This document shows, one piece after another, positions 11,042 through 22,673 of a stretch of 64,000 bases of DNA; positions within the stretch are counted from its first letter, which is position 1; each line of letters starts with the position of its first letter. The position numbers and the translations under genes were made by a program. The notes beneath the pieces are model-generated. The model made no database searches and had not been told where the DNA came from. It saw only the letters and a program-made list of their open reading frames with translations. This DNA comes from Cryptomeria japonica (lineage: Eukaryota; Streptophyta; Pinopsida; Cupressales; Cupressaceae), in NCBI RefSeq assembly GCF_030272615.1, contig NC_081413.1, positions 16,316,285-16,380,284 on the forward strand, given 5' to 3'.

Positions 11042-13696
11042 TTGAGTCCCATATTCAATACTAACAAGTTAAAAAATTTACTAAAATTTGAAACTTACAG
11101 ATTTTTCATCTATAAGTCACATTTTAAAGCTTTTGTTGCATGGTTTAATGCTTTTTTTTTCGTCTTGGTGCTCTGGTAAATTCCTCTTTTGTGGGTTTCA
11201 GCACTTCTGTCAGCTATTCTAGCGCTTTCGCTCTATAATAGTGCTTTTGTCACTTATTTTAGCACTTTTGATCTATTTTAGCTCTTATGCTCTTTGTTTC
11301 CACGCTTTTGTTTTAACCAGAGTAGTGCTTTTGTTTTCACCAGAGTAGCGCGTTTGTACCAAGCGAAGAGCCAATTTTTGTAACACGAGAAAATTTTAGG
11401 CTTTTGAGCCCACAATTTGGACTAACAATTTGAAGGTTTTGTAGGTACTAACATTGTGTGCGGGTTCTAAAGGAGTTAGCTTAGTTTTATTTTACTTTTT
11501 TGTTACAAATTTTTATTTCTTGTTACAAAAGGGTTAAAAAGAACAACAACAAAAATATTTCTTTCTTGGAAAGCTAAAAAGAACCTCACATTTCATTTGG
11601 TGCAAGTTAAGAAGAATCCAACAATTCCTTTGGTGCAAATAAAAAGAACTTAATTTTATTTCTTGCAAAGAATAAAAAGAACTACAAACAAACATTTTCT
11701 TTTTGCAAGTAGCTCATATTTCAATTTGGTGCAAATTAAAAGGAACAAGACAAATTTTTATTTTTGTTACAAAGGGGTAAAAAGGACAAGCCATACTTCA
11801 GTTTTGCAAGGTAAAAAGAAAAAACCACGTTTCCATTTGCTACAAGGTTTATTTCTTGCAAAGGTTTTCAAAATTCTCAAGTTCATTTGTTGCAATTTTT
11901 TGCTTAAAAAGAGCACTTCATTTTGTTATTTTGGATAAAAAGAATAAACTATATTTTCTTTGTCTTGTGATAGGCCTATTCTCTCCCCTTAATTGGGTGA
12001 TCAAAAATCCAAACTCACTTTTAATTTTTGCATTTAAGATAAATCTATTAGCAGGTATGCCCTCCCGAGAAGCCCATAAGGTCGATGAGAGGGGAACGAC
12101 CTAAGTGGGAAATGGTTAACGCCAAGTATTCTAACCCACTATAATCAAATGTGGATTGTGATGAAAATCACATCCAACGATAATGTGCAATGATAGCCTT
12201 CCCCCAGTATCCTTGTGATACATAAAGCCTTTTTTCTAAAGGTTGGGAAGCCTCTTAAGAGAGTTCATCATTGACGCACTGAATGAAACCCTTACTACAA
12301 ATTTTAAGTCTAGAAGCCAAACTGAGTCAATTATCCAAACATTTGTAATATCATAGTGCAAGGGTGGGGAAGAATCTTCCCCCAAGACACTCACCATACA
12401 TCTCCTAATAAAATGATCCAATTGAGAAGAAATTCTCTTTGGTTCAACTTCTGGCAAAACGCAAAAAAATGGGTGCACCCTCAGGTGTGACAAGGTTATT
12501 TGAGCTAACAGAGTATCAAGATGTGGGCTATGATATTATGAACGACCTTTTTGACAATACAAGAGTCTGCTTGATTTGTTTTTCGATTGCTCAAAACCTA
12601 TGAAAAACAAAGAGGATTTGGAAAGATCTTAGAACATACATATTTCATCAGATTCAATTCAAAGTTACCAAGAAAAGAAGTGTTTATGTGCTTGATGTGT
12701 CTTCTTGTCAAAATCAAACATTCAAAATGAGTGCATATCCTCAAATGATCCAAACAAATCACAACAAATTTTGCAAATGCATCATCTCATCAAGTCCCTC
12801 AAATATATCAAGACGTCTATTCACTGTAGATTCTAAAAGAAGAAACATAGCCAAAAAGAGATCTTAAAGAAGAAAAAAATTATGTACATAAACCGCAAAC
12901 TCTTGTTGAAACATTGAGCATCCCTTCATTGTTTTCACGATTATATACATGGTCATGGAAATGATTTTGATGGGGAATCTTTTAAAACTCGTGCCTTTCA
13001 ACATAGATCCACCTTGTCCCAATCTCTCAATAGAAGTGGTAAAATCTCATTGTCGTATCTTTCTCGACAAGAAATCACATATTGAGACATTTTTCCATCT
13101 AATGTAGTCCTTCATAAATTCATCTTCTTTCAAAAAAAAATCTTCCATTCCACAACCCACAACCACCTATTAGAGATTCCAAGGTTCCACATCTTCCACA
13201 TTCTCCACTCAAAACATTCAAAATCATTCATCAAACTCATAAGTCCAAGGTTTACACTCATTTAAAAACCCACAATAGAAATACCAAAATTCCATTCAAC
13301 TCTCAAACACAAAGAAGTCTTGTCCTTAGTTCTTTCGGAATTGCTCATCACACCAGCAACAAATACTCTCTAAGTGTGTCTCTACATTTTATAATCCATG
13401 ATCCCAAGGGACATTACTAAGAATCATAGATAGGTTAAAACTAACTTTTGAGGGCATCCTCTCATGGTTAGGTAGCTTGTAAAAAAAAACCCTGCTATAC
13501 CTCATCTCACAATTGTTGAAAACCAAATAAGCAATCCCAAGGAGGACTTTGTTAACATCCAACTTTTAGTGAAAGAGATCACTCATCGACAAAAATTTCA
13601 ACTCATCATCACCATTATCAAAATATTGAAACCATAAGAGGGGGTCAACCACCCACTTTTCACTTACCTCACTTCCATAAATACGAACTTTAAACA
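11042..13696 (+). other. H leader (5' untranslated region)
   Basis: A 2.65-kb leader without a supported frame. Near 11190-11360 it has a decayed array of 'agcgcttttgt' words, in the same place as E2's GCGTCTGTG array. A block at 12053-12165 (AACGACCTAAGTGG to CCCACTATAATCAAATGT) matches E2's 19035-19095 and can form a hairpin (12104-12109 with 12135-12140). The part 11500-11940 has a loosely repeated 'ttggtgcaaattaaaaagaac' unit. Confidence 0.65.
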
Positions 13697-15229
13697 TGGC
13701 TAGGACTAGGTCTCAAAGTCTAGAAAAATTAAATACAACAAGAATGGGAAGAGGAGGAAAACCTCAACCCCTTTCATCATAGAGAATTTGCAGGGGGAGA
13801 CAACCCAGAAACTCCTACACAAGCTGAAATAGAAGAAGCAACTAGTAATCCCAGGTTCAACAAACTCTTTGATGAGATTCTCAAGGGGAATGCTAATGCC
13901 CATTTCCAAAGACTTTCTCAAGAGAATGCAAAACTCCCTTTAGACTTTGACATATCAAAACTTAGGGAAGAGCCAAACAAGCCCAACATAGTCATCAGAA
14001 AGAAATAAATCAAGACGAAAGGAGGACGAGGAATACCCACAATTATGACAACAACAACTATCAATAAGGCAAGGTTGCACCTCCTCCCACAGAAATGGAT
14101 ATTTTGAGATAACAAGTACAAAACCTCACCCAAAAATTAAACTCAGGGAGGCCACAAAAGAGGTATACTCTCAAAGATATTTGTCCTTATCCATTTGATA
14201 GGAACATTATCATGCCTCCTTTCCCATGCACTTTTGAGACTCCAAAATTTGACAAATACAAAAGAAAGGGAGATCCAAGACACCATGTGAGAGAATTATA
14301 ATCTACTTTCTTGGAGGTTACATATGATTAAATGTACTTAGTGTGCCTCTTACCCCAAAGTCTAGGTGACTCGGCTATGCAATGGTTTTCATGTTTGCCC
14401 GACAGAATCAGGATATATGAAGACAATGCAAGAATTTGTCACTCATCATGCACACAACATAGAACATGATGTCTCCATGACTGATTTATGCAACACTAAA
14501 CAAAAGAATGGAGAGTTGTTCTCAACATTCTTGCAAAGATGGAAACACCTTTCTAGCATACATTCCTTCCCCATTCCTGAGGAATAATTAGTTGAATTCT
14601 TCATTTCAAATTTAAATGAAGACATGAAAATATCCCAATGACTCAAAATCAATAAATCCCTTATCAAGAAGGGACTTGTCAAAATCTACAAAGATAACAA
14701 AGATGGTCTGTGACCAGCCTACAATAGTGACAAACCCAAGTTTTGGTCCAAGAACAAAAACATTATTAATGATGGTATTGTAGATGCAAGAACTGTCAAG
14801 ATCTCTCAACCAATAGTTAAAATTGTAGGGCAAGTGAATAATCATAACAAAAACACTACCAATAAAGGTAATCCCCCAAACAATCAAGGAAATCAAGCTC
14901 CGAACACAAAAAAGAGGCACTTAAGAATAGGTACTCTACCTACAAACCAAATCGAACATATGCACCTTTGGGAGAACCTCTAGAAAACATATTACAACAA
15001 CTTATATCTTCCTATCTCATCACATTACCTAAAACATCAAACTACAAACCACAGGTTAAACCTCCATGGTGGAGGGATAATGAGTGTTGTGAATTTCACA
15101 AGGGAAAATAACACAAAGGAATAATTGCCATTGTTTAAAATACATAATTCAAGACCTCGTTGATCGGACTGACATAGAAGTGGATCACCACACTGCAAAA
15201 AATTCCAATACAGATCACACCATGTTTAA
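13697..15229 (+). pseudogene. H gag (heavily degraded)
   Basis: The likely start is ATG 13697 (MARTRSQSLEKL), the same place as E2's gag start. The retrotransposon-gag core is recognisable at about 14160-14600: DICPYPFDRNI, MPPFPCTFETPKFDKY, LPQSLGDSAMQWFS and LCNTKQKNGELFSTFLQRW. It is spread over several frames with stops. The zinc-knuckle region near 15085-15130 keeps CCEFHKG but has a stop inside the motif. It is assigned by alignment to E2 gag. Confidence 0.8.
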
Positions 15230-17100
15230 GAATCCACTTCCATCATATGAGAAATGGGGTCACACCCATAAAGGTAAGAACCAAGATATCACGACAAACT
15301 ATACCCGTGCATCATATACCTATATCATCAATAATCTTTATGATGCCAGATGAACAAGTTGCAACCATTACAATCAAAGGGAAAAATCTTGAATGTAACA
15401 TTGTTACCCGTTGTAGCAAGATTATCTTATCAGGAACACCATCCATAGCGACATATGTGCACAAACAATATAACCTTGTGGACAATTTAGATAAGACGCC
15501 AACACTCATTTCCATACTAGAGATTTTGCATCTATCACCCTCACATAAAACCATCTTGGACCAAGCTCTCCAAGAAGCATCAATTCCATCCAACCTAAAC
15601 ACAAATCAATTTCAAGCTATGGTTGGAATTGCTCAATATTTGATCAGTCCCAAAGACATTAAGAGGGGGGGTGAATCAGTGTCTTACCGGTAAACCAAAT
15701 ATTTAAATTTGTTTGCAACTTTATAACCCAAATTAATGTACTGGTAAATAAGCAATAAAGCAATAAAGAGAAATAAGAGAGACAATATCAATGCACACCA
15801 TAACATAAGATATTTTGGCGAGGAGACCCAGTAGGGGAAAAACCTTGGTGGGATTTGTGACCCACAATATTTACTCACTGGCCAATATGAATAAATATTA
15901 CTTATACAATAGGAGTCTGCACATGGAGGAAGGCCAATAGCCTAGAGCTCACTACTCAATCACAAAAAGGAGTCACATTGACTACAAAATTGGATGACTA
16001 AATCCAATGACAATGTACTGCTCAAAATCTCAAAATAGCATCTGCGATGCTGGATTTAGTACCGGTTTAAGCTCTATCAAATACCTCTGCCATAAACCTT
16101 TCTTCACTCTGCTCTACTCTTATTCACTCATCAAAACTATTACATCAAAATGCATATACAGATCTTTGCTTATATTCCACTTGTATTACCTAATTACATT
16201 CTATCTAGATACATACAAAATGAACTATAAGATCTCATACATTTATGAGTCTTTACAATACATCATGTCGGCTATACAATATAATTACAATACAAAACAA
16301 TATAATTTCTATGTTGGCTCGGAGTGCTGGTAGGATCTTCTTCCGGTGTAGACTGGGTGCCAGTGAGAATAATCTTTGTTGTGCCTATCAGTGCCGGTAG
16401 ATGATGTCTATGTTGCCATTGTAACCTGTGAACTGTGTTACCAGTTGGTTGCCATCAATGACAACATCAACTATTCTCATTTGAGTGTATAATGCCAACA
16501 GGAATTCTCCAATCATCACCAATGCCTCACTTTTGTAAAAAGCGATGATGCATCCATTCAACAACTGCATAATGCCCCTCTCCACTTTGAGGGATTCATA
16601 CATAAACATAGAATCAAGTGAGTCTCAAATGACAATGGAGCTTGCCTTAACATTTGCACCTTACAATTAATAACAATATTAGGATATGCAGAAGAAGTAG
16701 TTGATATCAGAAAGAAGATCACCATCAAGGCATATGACGATGCAGAATGCTCCTCTAAAGGGTGTGTTACTCTACTAGTAAGGGTTGGACCTATGGTGAA
16801 GGATGTGGTTTGTCAATTCCTAGACCTCCCTTTTCAATACAGTCTCCTACTAGGCAGACCATGGATTCATGCCATGTAGGCAATACCATCCACCTACCAT
16901 CAATGCATCAGATTTCCACATAACGAAGTAGAGATTACTATTCTTGGTGACGCCAATCCATTTGCCTTTTGCAATAACATTCACCATCAATCGGATATCA
17001 CAGTACCCAACAAAAGAGAAGCTACTACCTCATCATCATACATCAACCCAAATTCTCTCACCAGTACACCGATCCCTACACCCAAACATGACAAGCTAAA
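15230..17100 (+). pseudogene. H protease region, interrupted by a solo LTR
   Basis: The left part (15230-15629) carries LVDNLDKTPTLISILEIL and FQAMVG, as in E2 22730-22880. The right part (16506-17100) continues with the stretch matching DDASISQPHNAPLHIEAF, then the active-site region, where E2's LIDGG has become NDNG, then KAYDDAECSSKG, LLGRPWIHAM and the region leading to the pol linker. Stops include a TGA after the IKHR-type segment at the same codon as in E2. Removing 15630-16500 and one GGAAT restores a clean alignment with E2, so the break is an insertion. Confidence 0.8.
15630..16500 (-). mobile_element. Solo LTR of a copia-type element (871 bp), TSD GGAAT
   Basis: The block starts TGCTCAATATT and ends AATGCCAACA. 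It is flanked by GGAAT on both sides (15625-15629 and 16501-16505). Its right end (TCAATGACAACATCA to AATGCCAACA) resembles the right end of the minus-strand C2 LTR at 60311, so I place it on the minus strand, where it starts TGTTGGCATT. It contains AAGAGGGGGGGTGAATCAG and the 'gggaaaaaccttggtggg' block also seen in C2's LTR. No internal region remains, which is the usual product of LTR-LTR recombination. Confidence 0.85.
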
Positions 17101-17101
17101 G

Positions 17102-17447
17102 ATGAAAGTAAAAGATGATGGCCAAGGAGAATATAACATTAGCCAACTTTTTTGTGTTGGCCAACTACCTCTCTCACCTAGGACTCATGGAAAACCACAA
17201 AATTCACTCAAGCCACCCGTTACAGCCAATACCTGTACACTTGATAGATTCACCCTCGAAAGATCACAAGGACATGAAACTATTGATGAAGACTTGGCAA
17301 GATGGATTTACAAGGACCCTTTAGATAAAGGTACAATAGATCAAGATCCCTACAAAGAAGTATGGCAAAGGTTTAACCATGATACCAAAGATGGGCTATG
17401 ATGGCCATAGTACATCAGGATCCCACAAGGTGTACAAGAGCCATTAC
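17102..17447 (+). pseudogene. H pol linker, part before E2 insertion
   Basis: An open stretch (GEYNISQLFCVGQLPLSPRTHGKPQ to KDGL) aligns with E2 from 23493 (GEYTLNQTMYLRQVMSSPKEYGRPHP), though strongly diverged (DEDLARWIYKDP against LEEEGLYKMLYKD). A TGA at 17399-17401 ends it. The G-patch-like part is mostly lost, except for the end (QGVQEPL), where E2 inserted. Confidence 0.7.
17443..17447 (+). repeat. Left target-site duplication of E2 (ATTAC)
   Basis: The five bases ATTAC precede the TG of the left LTR. The same five follow the CA of the right LTR at 33588-33592. This is the 5-bp duplication expected of gypsy integrase. Confidence 0.95.
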
Positions 17448-18217
17448 TGTAGACACCTAAAATTGTCATGTCTAATTAAATAAATATTTTATTTATTTAA
17501 TTACCTAAGCTTAATTCTTCTATTAATTAAATAAATCTTTATTTATTTAATTAATTCATTTATCCTCTTCTAGCCTTATTTCTCATTTAAATAAATACAT
17601 TTATTTATTTAAATTATCCTTTTCCTAAATTAAATAAATATCTTATTTATTTAATTATCCTACTTCTTCTATTAATTAAATAAATCTTTATTTATTTAAT
17701 TAATTCATTAGCCTTTTCTACCTATGACACATGTCATTCATCTCTTAATTCATACACTACCTACCCATTTCATTATTTTATTATTTCTTTTACCTACCCT
17801 CTAATCATAGCCGACCTCCTTTACACCTCTCAATCTTATCCCTCCATTTCATATTGTGTCTTCTATTTAAGGAGATGCTTCCTTCATTATCAAACCCTAA
17901 TCAAGCATTCTAATGATCATTTTTTACTACACTACGATCCTACTTGCAACCACATTCTGTTCTTTGTTGAGCTCTTGTGCACATAAAATCTGAGAGCAAA
18001 TATATCAAGCAAGATCAATGGAGATAGGAAGAATGGAGATCAAAACCCTATTGGACATGTGATGGTATAATCTTTGTGATTTTGTTTTATTTACATTGTC
18101 TTAGGTAATCTTCATATGTTATGGTGGATCTTTGTTGTTGTTAGGCTAGGGTTTGGTGGTTGAATTCATTTAGCCTTTCAATATTGTTATTATTGTTATC
18201 CATTTTCACCATATACA
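17448..18217 (+). repeat. E2 5' LTR (770 bp)
   Basis: It starts TGTAGACACC and ends CCATATACA. U3 contains several AT-only inverted repeats. A TATA-like CTATTTAA lies at 17863-17870. The 3' half contains the 'gagctcttgtgcacataaaatctgag' type block shared with E1. It differs from the 3' LTR at a T-run indel (about 17819), GATGC/GATGA, CAAGC/CAGGC, TTCTG/TTCCG and TTCTT/TTATT. Confidence 0.95.
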
Positions 18218-18220
18218 TTT

Positions 18221-18238
18221 TGGCATGCCTAGTGGGAC
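18221..18238 (+). promoter_or_regulatory. Primer binding site of E2
   Basis: TGGCATGCCTAGTGGGAC lies three bases after the LTR. It starts with the TGG expected to pair with a tRNA 3' CCA end and differs at several positions from H's site. The tRNA is not assigned. Confidence 0.6.
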
Positions 18239-18329
18239 CCTTGTCCCTTTGCATCTAACCTCCTTGTTGCAGATTTTGCGTTTTGAAGTTGCAGATCGAA
18301 CATTTTTCGATAGCATTTTAGTTTGTTTT

Positions 18330-18600
18330 TTCGCGTCTGTGAACTTTCAGAATGCGTCTTTGATTTTCTGGCGCGTTTACGGGATCTGGAATCGCGTCTG
18401 TGTTTTCGACAAATTTTATTTTGTAGGTTTCAGGTTTCGGAAAGGAGCGTCTGTGTTTCAGAAACGCGTCTGCGTTATTTCTACCCACCTCTGTGTCGTA
18501 AAGGGGCGTCTGTGATTTTTAGGCGCGTCTGTGCATCACAGAATCGCGTCTGTGTTCTCCAGACACGTCTGTGTTGAGGGTAACAGCGTCTTTGTTTTTA
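18330..18600 (+). repeat. GCGTCTGTG motif array, first block of E2 leader
   Basis: About ten copies of a short motif, consensus (C/G)GCGTCTGTGTT, are spaced irregularly by 20-35 bases. Similar words recur at 19790-19950. In the antisense orientation they lie in the intron of the minus-strand gene (32080-32300). Confidence 0.8.
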
Positions 18601-19047
18601 CTGCTTCGAAATTTTGAAGTTTTCATTGATTCAATTTTCGGATTTAGTACTTAGGGTTTCAGATCTGGTTTATTTTTGGACTAACACTTTCAGATCTAGC
18701 TAACTAAATTGGTGCAGCTTGTCTTGGAAGAAAAACATTTTGTTGAAGGCCCCTATGTCACAAAGCCTTTTGGGTTCTTAAAATGTACCTAACTTGTGTG
18801 TTTGCAGGAAGGGGTGATTATGTCAAACAACCCAAACTACTAACAACTTTTGTTGCAGGTCCTTGGCTAGGGTTTTGAATTTTTGTTGTGTGCTTTGTTT
18901 TCATAGACTAGCAAACACTTCCATTGGTGCACTAAAATTGAATCATTGTCTTTTGTGTCTTGAGCAATAGGCTCTTTTTGTTTAATCTTTAGAGGGCTTG
19001 TCTTCCCGTGTGGTCATTAGGACTACTAGTGAGAAGAGAACGACCCA

Positions 19048-19084
19048 AGTGGTAGCGAGGAAAACCCACCTCATCCGAACCACT
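19048..19084 (+). other. Conserved leader hairpin
   Basis: AGTGGT (19048-19053) can pair with ACCACT (19079-19084). In H the equivalent bases are AGTGGG (12104-12109) and CCCACT (12135-12140), a T-to-G and A-to-C change that keeps pairing. The flanks AACGACC and ATAATCAAATGT are conserved. A packaging or dimerisation role is possible but not shown. Confidence 0.4.
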
Positions 19085-19789
19085 ATAATCAAATGTATTC
19101 ATGGTGAAAACTATGAATAACGTGTGCTGATTAGTTCATACCGACACTATGTCTCCCCATAAACCCGTTTGATCAAATTTATTTGATCATTTGTAGGGCG
19201 TAACCCCTACTGGCTGGGAGCCTTATGTATTTACAGAGCTGAAAGTGCCGCATGTATGGCCACACGAGTGGATGCCCTTACTAGCACCATTTTGTTTTAG
19301 AGGCCCAAATCCTTCTAGTTGTTGGGGCAGGAGGTCGGACCTCTGGTAGCGGCCCACACACATACGGTTCTTAGTAGAGATACAAAGTTCGCCATGGGGA
19401 GTTTTCATGGAGACTGATGCTTGGCTAACCCGAGAATTGAGTGTCGAGGGTGGAGCCAGTGAGGTCAAGCATCTAAGTATCCGCTCTGAATAGCGTAGCC
19501 TCGGGGGTAAAACCCCATGTGGGATCAACAACTATTGTCTTGGCCAGCCATAAGAATTGTGCTTGACTTATGTTAAACATTCAAAACATTCAAGACCAAA
19601 CAGTAAAACATTGTGTCTTTTGTGTCTTCAAGTGTATGCAAAACAATTTTACATCAAACAACACACTTTCTTGGAGTCATTTTGAAGTCTAAACACTTGC
19701 AAACATTGTGTCCTCTTGTCATGAAAAATAGTCAAATAGTCAGATTTGGTCACAACTTCACATATTGGAAAAATTGCACAAATTTTACA

Positions 19790-19950
19790 GAAACGCGTCT
19801 GTGTCTGTTTTAACCGCGTCTGGGTCATATAAACGCATCTATGAAGGGCAGAATAGCGTCTGTGTTTATAACAGCGTCTGTGTTGAATAGAAACACGTCT
19901 GCGTCGGATAACCGCGTCTGTGCAGTATACAGGCGCGTCTGTGTTCAAAA
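19790..19950 (+). repeat. GCGTCTGTG motif array, second block of E2 leader
   Basis: Seven or so copies (AACGCGTCTGTG, AACCGCGTCTGGG, AACAGCGTCTGTG, GGCGCGTCTGTG and variants) occur about every 23 bases. It is the cleaner of the two leader arrays. Confidence 0.8.
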
Positions 19951-20441
19951 AAAAATTGCAAGAAAATTTCACAGTCCAGCAAACAAAAGAAATCAGTTTC
20001 AGAAATACTTGAGCTTCCTAGGTTGTTTCTCCAGGTTTCATCTAACATTCAACCTGTCTTTGGGTCTCACATAGTCCATCATTGCTTCACATCTCATTAC
20101 ATTCATACTTGTCTAAACTTGAGTCAAAAGGTCACTTGCTTGTCCTCATCATACTTTGTCAACACACTACATACAACAACACTTTGCTAAGTGGTCCCTC
20201 ATCAAGGTTTCTTACCTTTGGGTCTCATTTGGTCTTACTTAGAGTCAAGGTCAGCTTACCTCATCAAGAGAAACTATCCTCTCTTTGGAAGTCACACCTA
20301 CTCTACTACATACATACTTGGCCTTACACTTTGGACATTACAAGTACACTTCAGACTCATTTACATTCCATTCAACTCTTGGTCTTCCATACTCTTTCCA
20401 TTTTTCATCTAGTCTTACACATCTTGGTCAATACCTAGTTC

Positions 20442-22661
20442 ATGGTTGAAACCCGTCTTCAAAAATCTAGGAGAGAAACTAAAGAGGCTCAAGAGTCCGC
20501 AAACATGAGTTCTTATGAGTATGACAATGATTTATTTTTCAATACTAATCACACTACATTGCCGGACATGGATGTCTATAGAAACATTCCAAATGTTGAG
20601 AACATGGACACTATAAACAACAATGCTACACAAAATGACAATATGGACAACTTTTCAATACATTCAGCAGATGTGGAAAAATCCATTATGAATCCCCATT
20701 TCAATCGATTGGTTGAGGAAATAATGAGGAGAGATAGACAATACTTCTTACACATGATGGCACAAAGTGGCGCCAAGATACCTCATGATTTTGACATGTC
20801 TCAAATAATGGAAAATCGACCTTTGCAACAAACTCACTCCAACATTGGATCAAAGGAGACCTAATAATGGAGGAAATAGAGGACCACATATGGTACCTGA
20901 ATCACCATCAGCTTTGCTTCAAAAACCAGAGGTCCCACATACACATGGTCAAACATACGATACTCACCTTCGCAGACCATTATGGAAGTTTTATGGAGAA
21001 AAATATGCTCAATCACATATCAATGTTAAGGATCAACCACCAAAGCAATGGGATATTCCAAGGCATGCTCAAAATTTGGACACAAGGAAACCTCATGTCA
21101 AATTTGGGGGCAACATAATGGAACATGACATGCCTATAGAATATGGTATACATGCGCAAAATAGATATGGGGTTCCTCAACATGAATCTATACCAAGTGG
21201 TCCATATACGCAACATCACTATAGACCTCCTCCATATGAACATGTGTATGATCAATATCATCCATATATGCAACATGCACCTCCTCCAATGGGTGCCTCA
21301 AACATAGGATATGGTCCAAGAAGTCAATCTCCACCTAAGAGCAATTTGGACAACAAATCAGGGACTTACAAAAGAAAATGGAGGACATAAATACACCGAA
21401 GCCAACATACACAATGAGAGACATATGTCCTTATCCATTTGACAAGAGCATTCCAATGCCTCCTTTTCCTACACACTTTGTGACGCCTAAATTTGATAAG
21501 TATAGAGGAAAAGGGGATCCTAAAGCGCACATAAGACAGTTTTTCACAGCTTGCATTGAGGTAGCAGTAGAAGAGACATATTTGATGAGATTATTCCCAC
21601 AAAGCTTAGGTGATCAAGCTATGGAATGGTTCTCCCAACTTCCACCTGGTATTAAGTCATGGGGTGACCTAGTAGAAGCATTTATTCAACATTTCTCCTA
21701 CAATATAGAGATAGACATATCAGTCACTACTTTGTGCAACACTAAGAAAAAAGAAGGAGAGTCCTTTGCATCATTTTTGCAAAGATGGAGAAATCTAGCT
21801 AGCAAATGCTCTTGTGAAATTCCACAAAAACAAATGGTAGAGATGTTCACAAAAAATGTTAACAAAGACATTGGCTATGACTTAAGGAAAGCTTGTTTGT
21901 CCACCTTCAAGGACGTCATTGAAAAGGGCTTAGCGACAGAAAAGGTCCTAATTGAACAAGGAGTCATTTAAATATTCAAGGAAAACAAAGATGACTTTAA
22001 AGGAAAAGACAAGCCAAGATTTTGGAATAAAAACAAGAACACAGTCAATGATGGTGTTGTTGATGCCAACACAATGCGACCCAAATTCATCTTTTCAGGA
22101 TCAAGTTCTACAAACAATCAAGTGAATACTCAAACAACTTCCAAATCACGAAGGAAGTACACCCCATTGGGAGAACCACTTGAGTCAGTCTTCAAAAAGC
22201 TGGTGGCAAACAAGGTGATCACAGTTCCAGATTTTCCTCCATATGAACCAAAGGTTAAGCCGAATTGGTGGAATGATGATGAGTATTGTGAATTTCATAA
22301 GAGAAAGGGTCATAAGACAGGAAATTGTCATCGACTGAAGAACATTGTACAAGATCTCATTGATAGAGGTGACATTGAGATTGAGGGACACTCATCCAAT
22401 CAGGAACATGAGATGTTTAAGGAACCATTCCCAAAGCATGACAAAGGAAAAGCCCAAGTCACAGATGATCAAGCCAACTATACTAGAGCACCTTACAACT
22501 ATGATTCAACTATCAATCATATCTCGATGGACAATCATATCTCTACTATTACCATCAAGAACAAAAACCCTGAGAATCCTCCTCAGCGACCCAAGATTGT
22601 CCTAAGAGGTGTTGGATCTTCTTCCGAACCTACCTCTGAGTGTCATGTTACAACCCGTTGA
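20442..22661 (+). pseudogene. E2 gag (two frameshifts, one stop)
   Basis: Gag forms the particle and binds RNA. The start ATG 20442 (MVETRLQKSRRET) is the first ATG in the frame that continues into the core. Parts in order: an acidic/Asn-rich N-terminal part to about 20860; a stretch in another frame (about 20850-21385) rich in Pro, His and Tyr; the retrotransposon-gag core (about 21420-21900: CPYPFDKSIPMPPFP, FDKYRGKGDPK, LFPQSLGDQAMEWFS, FASFLQRWRNLA); TAA at 21969-21971; then a basic part with the zinc knuckle CEFHKRKGHKTGNC (22287-22328). TGA 22659-22661 closes it, but E1 has CGA there, so gag and pol were originally one frame. Confidence 0.85.
22287..22328 (+). other. Gag zinc knuckle of E2
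   Basis: The motif CEFHKRKGHKTGNC has the C-x2-H-x4-H-x4-C spacing found in plant gypsy gag proteins, with His in place of the second Cys of the retroviral CCHC form. It would bind genomic RNA. Confidence 0.75.
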
Positions 22662-22673
22662 GGTAAAATTACT

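Larger units (their letters stand above)
10285..17447 (+). mobile_element. H: old TAT-type gypsy element, left piece
   Basis: This piece holds the 3' part of H's 5' LTR, its primer site, leader, gag, protease and the first part of the G-patch region. It is cut by E1 at 10284/10285, by a solo LTR at 15630-16500 and by E2 at 17448. The reading across E2's insertion point, once the ATTAC duplication is collapsed, continues in the pol frame (QGVQEPLQFLLK, compare EGVMEPLQPELTIK in E2). That confirms that 33588-42060 is the other half of the same element. Confidence 0.9.
18239..20441 (+). other. E2 leader with repeat arrays and conserved hairpin
   Basis: A 2.2-kb leader. It has two arrays of the GCGTCTGTG motif (18330-18600 and 19790-19950), a stem (19048-19053 with 19079-19084) conserved with H, and no supported gene. 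Open stretches across the arrays (for example 18225-18577) exist only because of the repeat and are not conserved in H. Confidence 0.75.

Noticed and set aside
12236-12493. Minus-strand 85-codon open stretch in H leader
   Set aside because: Not conserved in E2's leader and without recognisable motifs. Of a length expected by chance.
18225-18577. Open frames in E2 leader across the GCGTCTGTG array
   Set aside because: The frames exist because the repeat lacks stops. H and the second array do not keep them.
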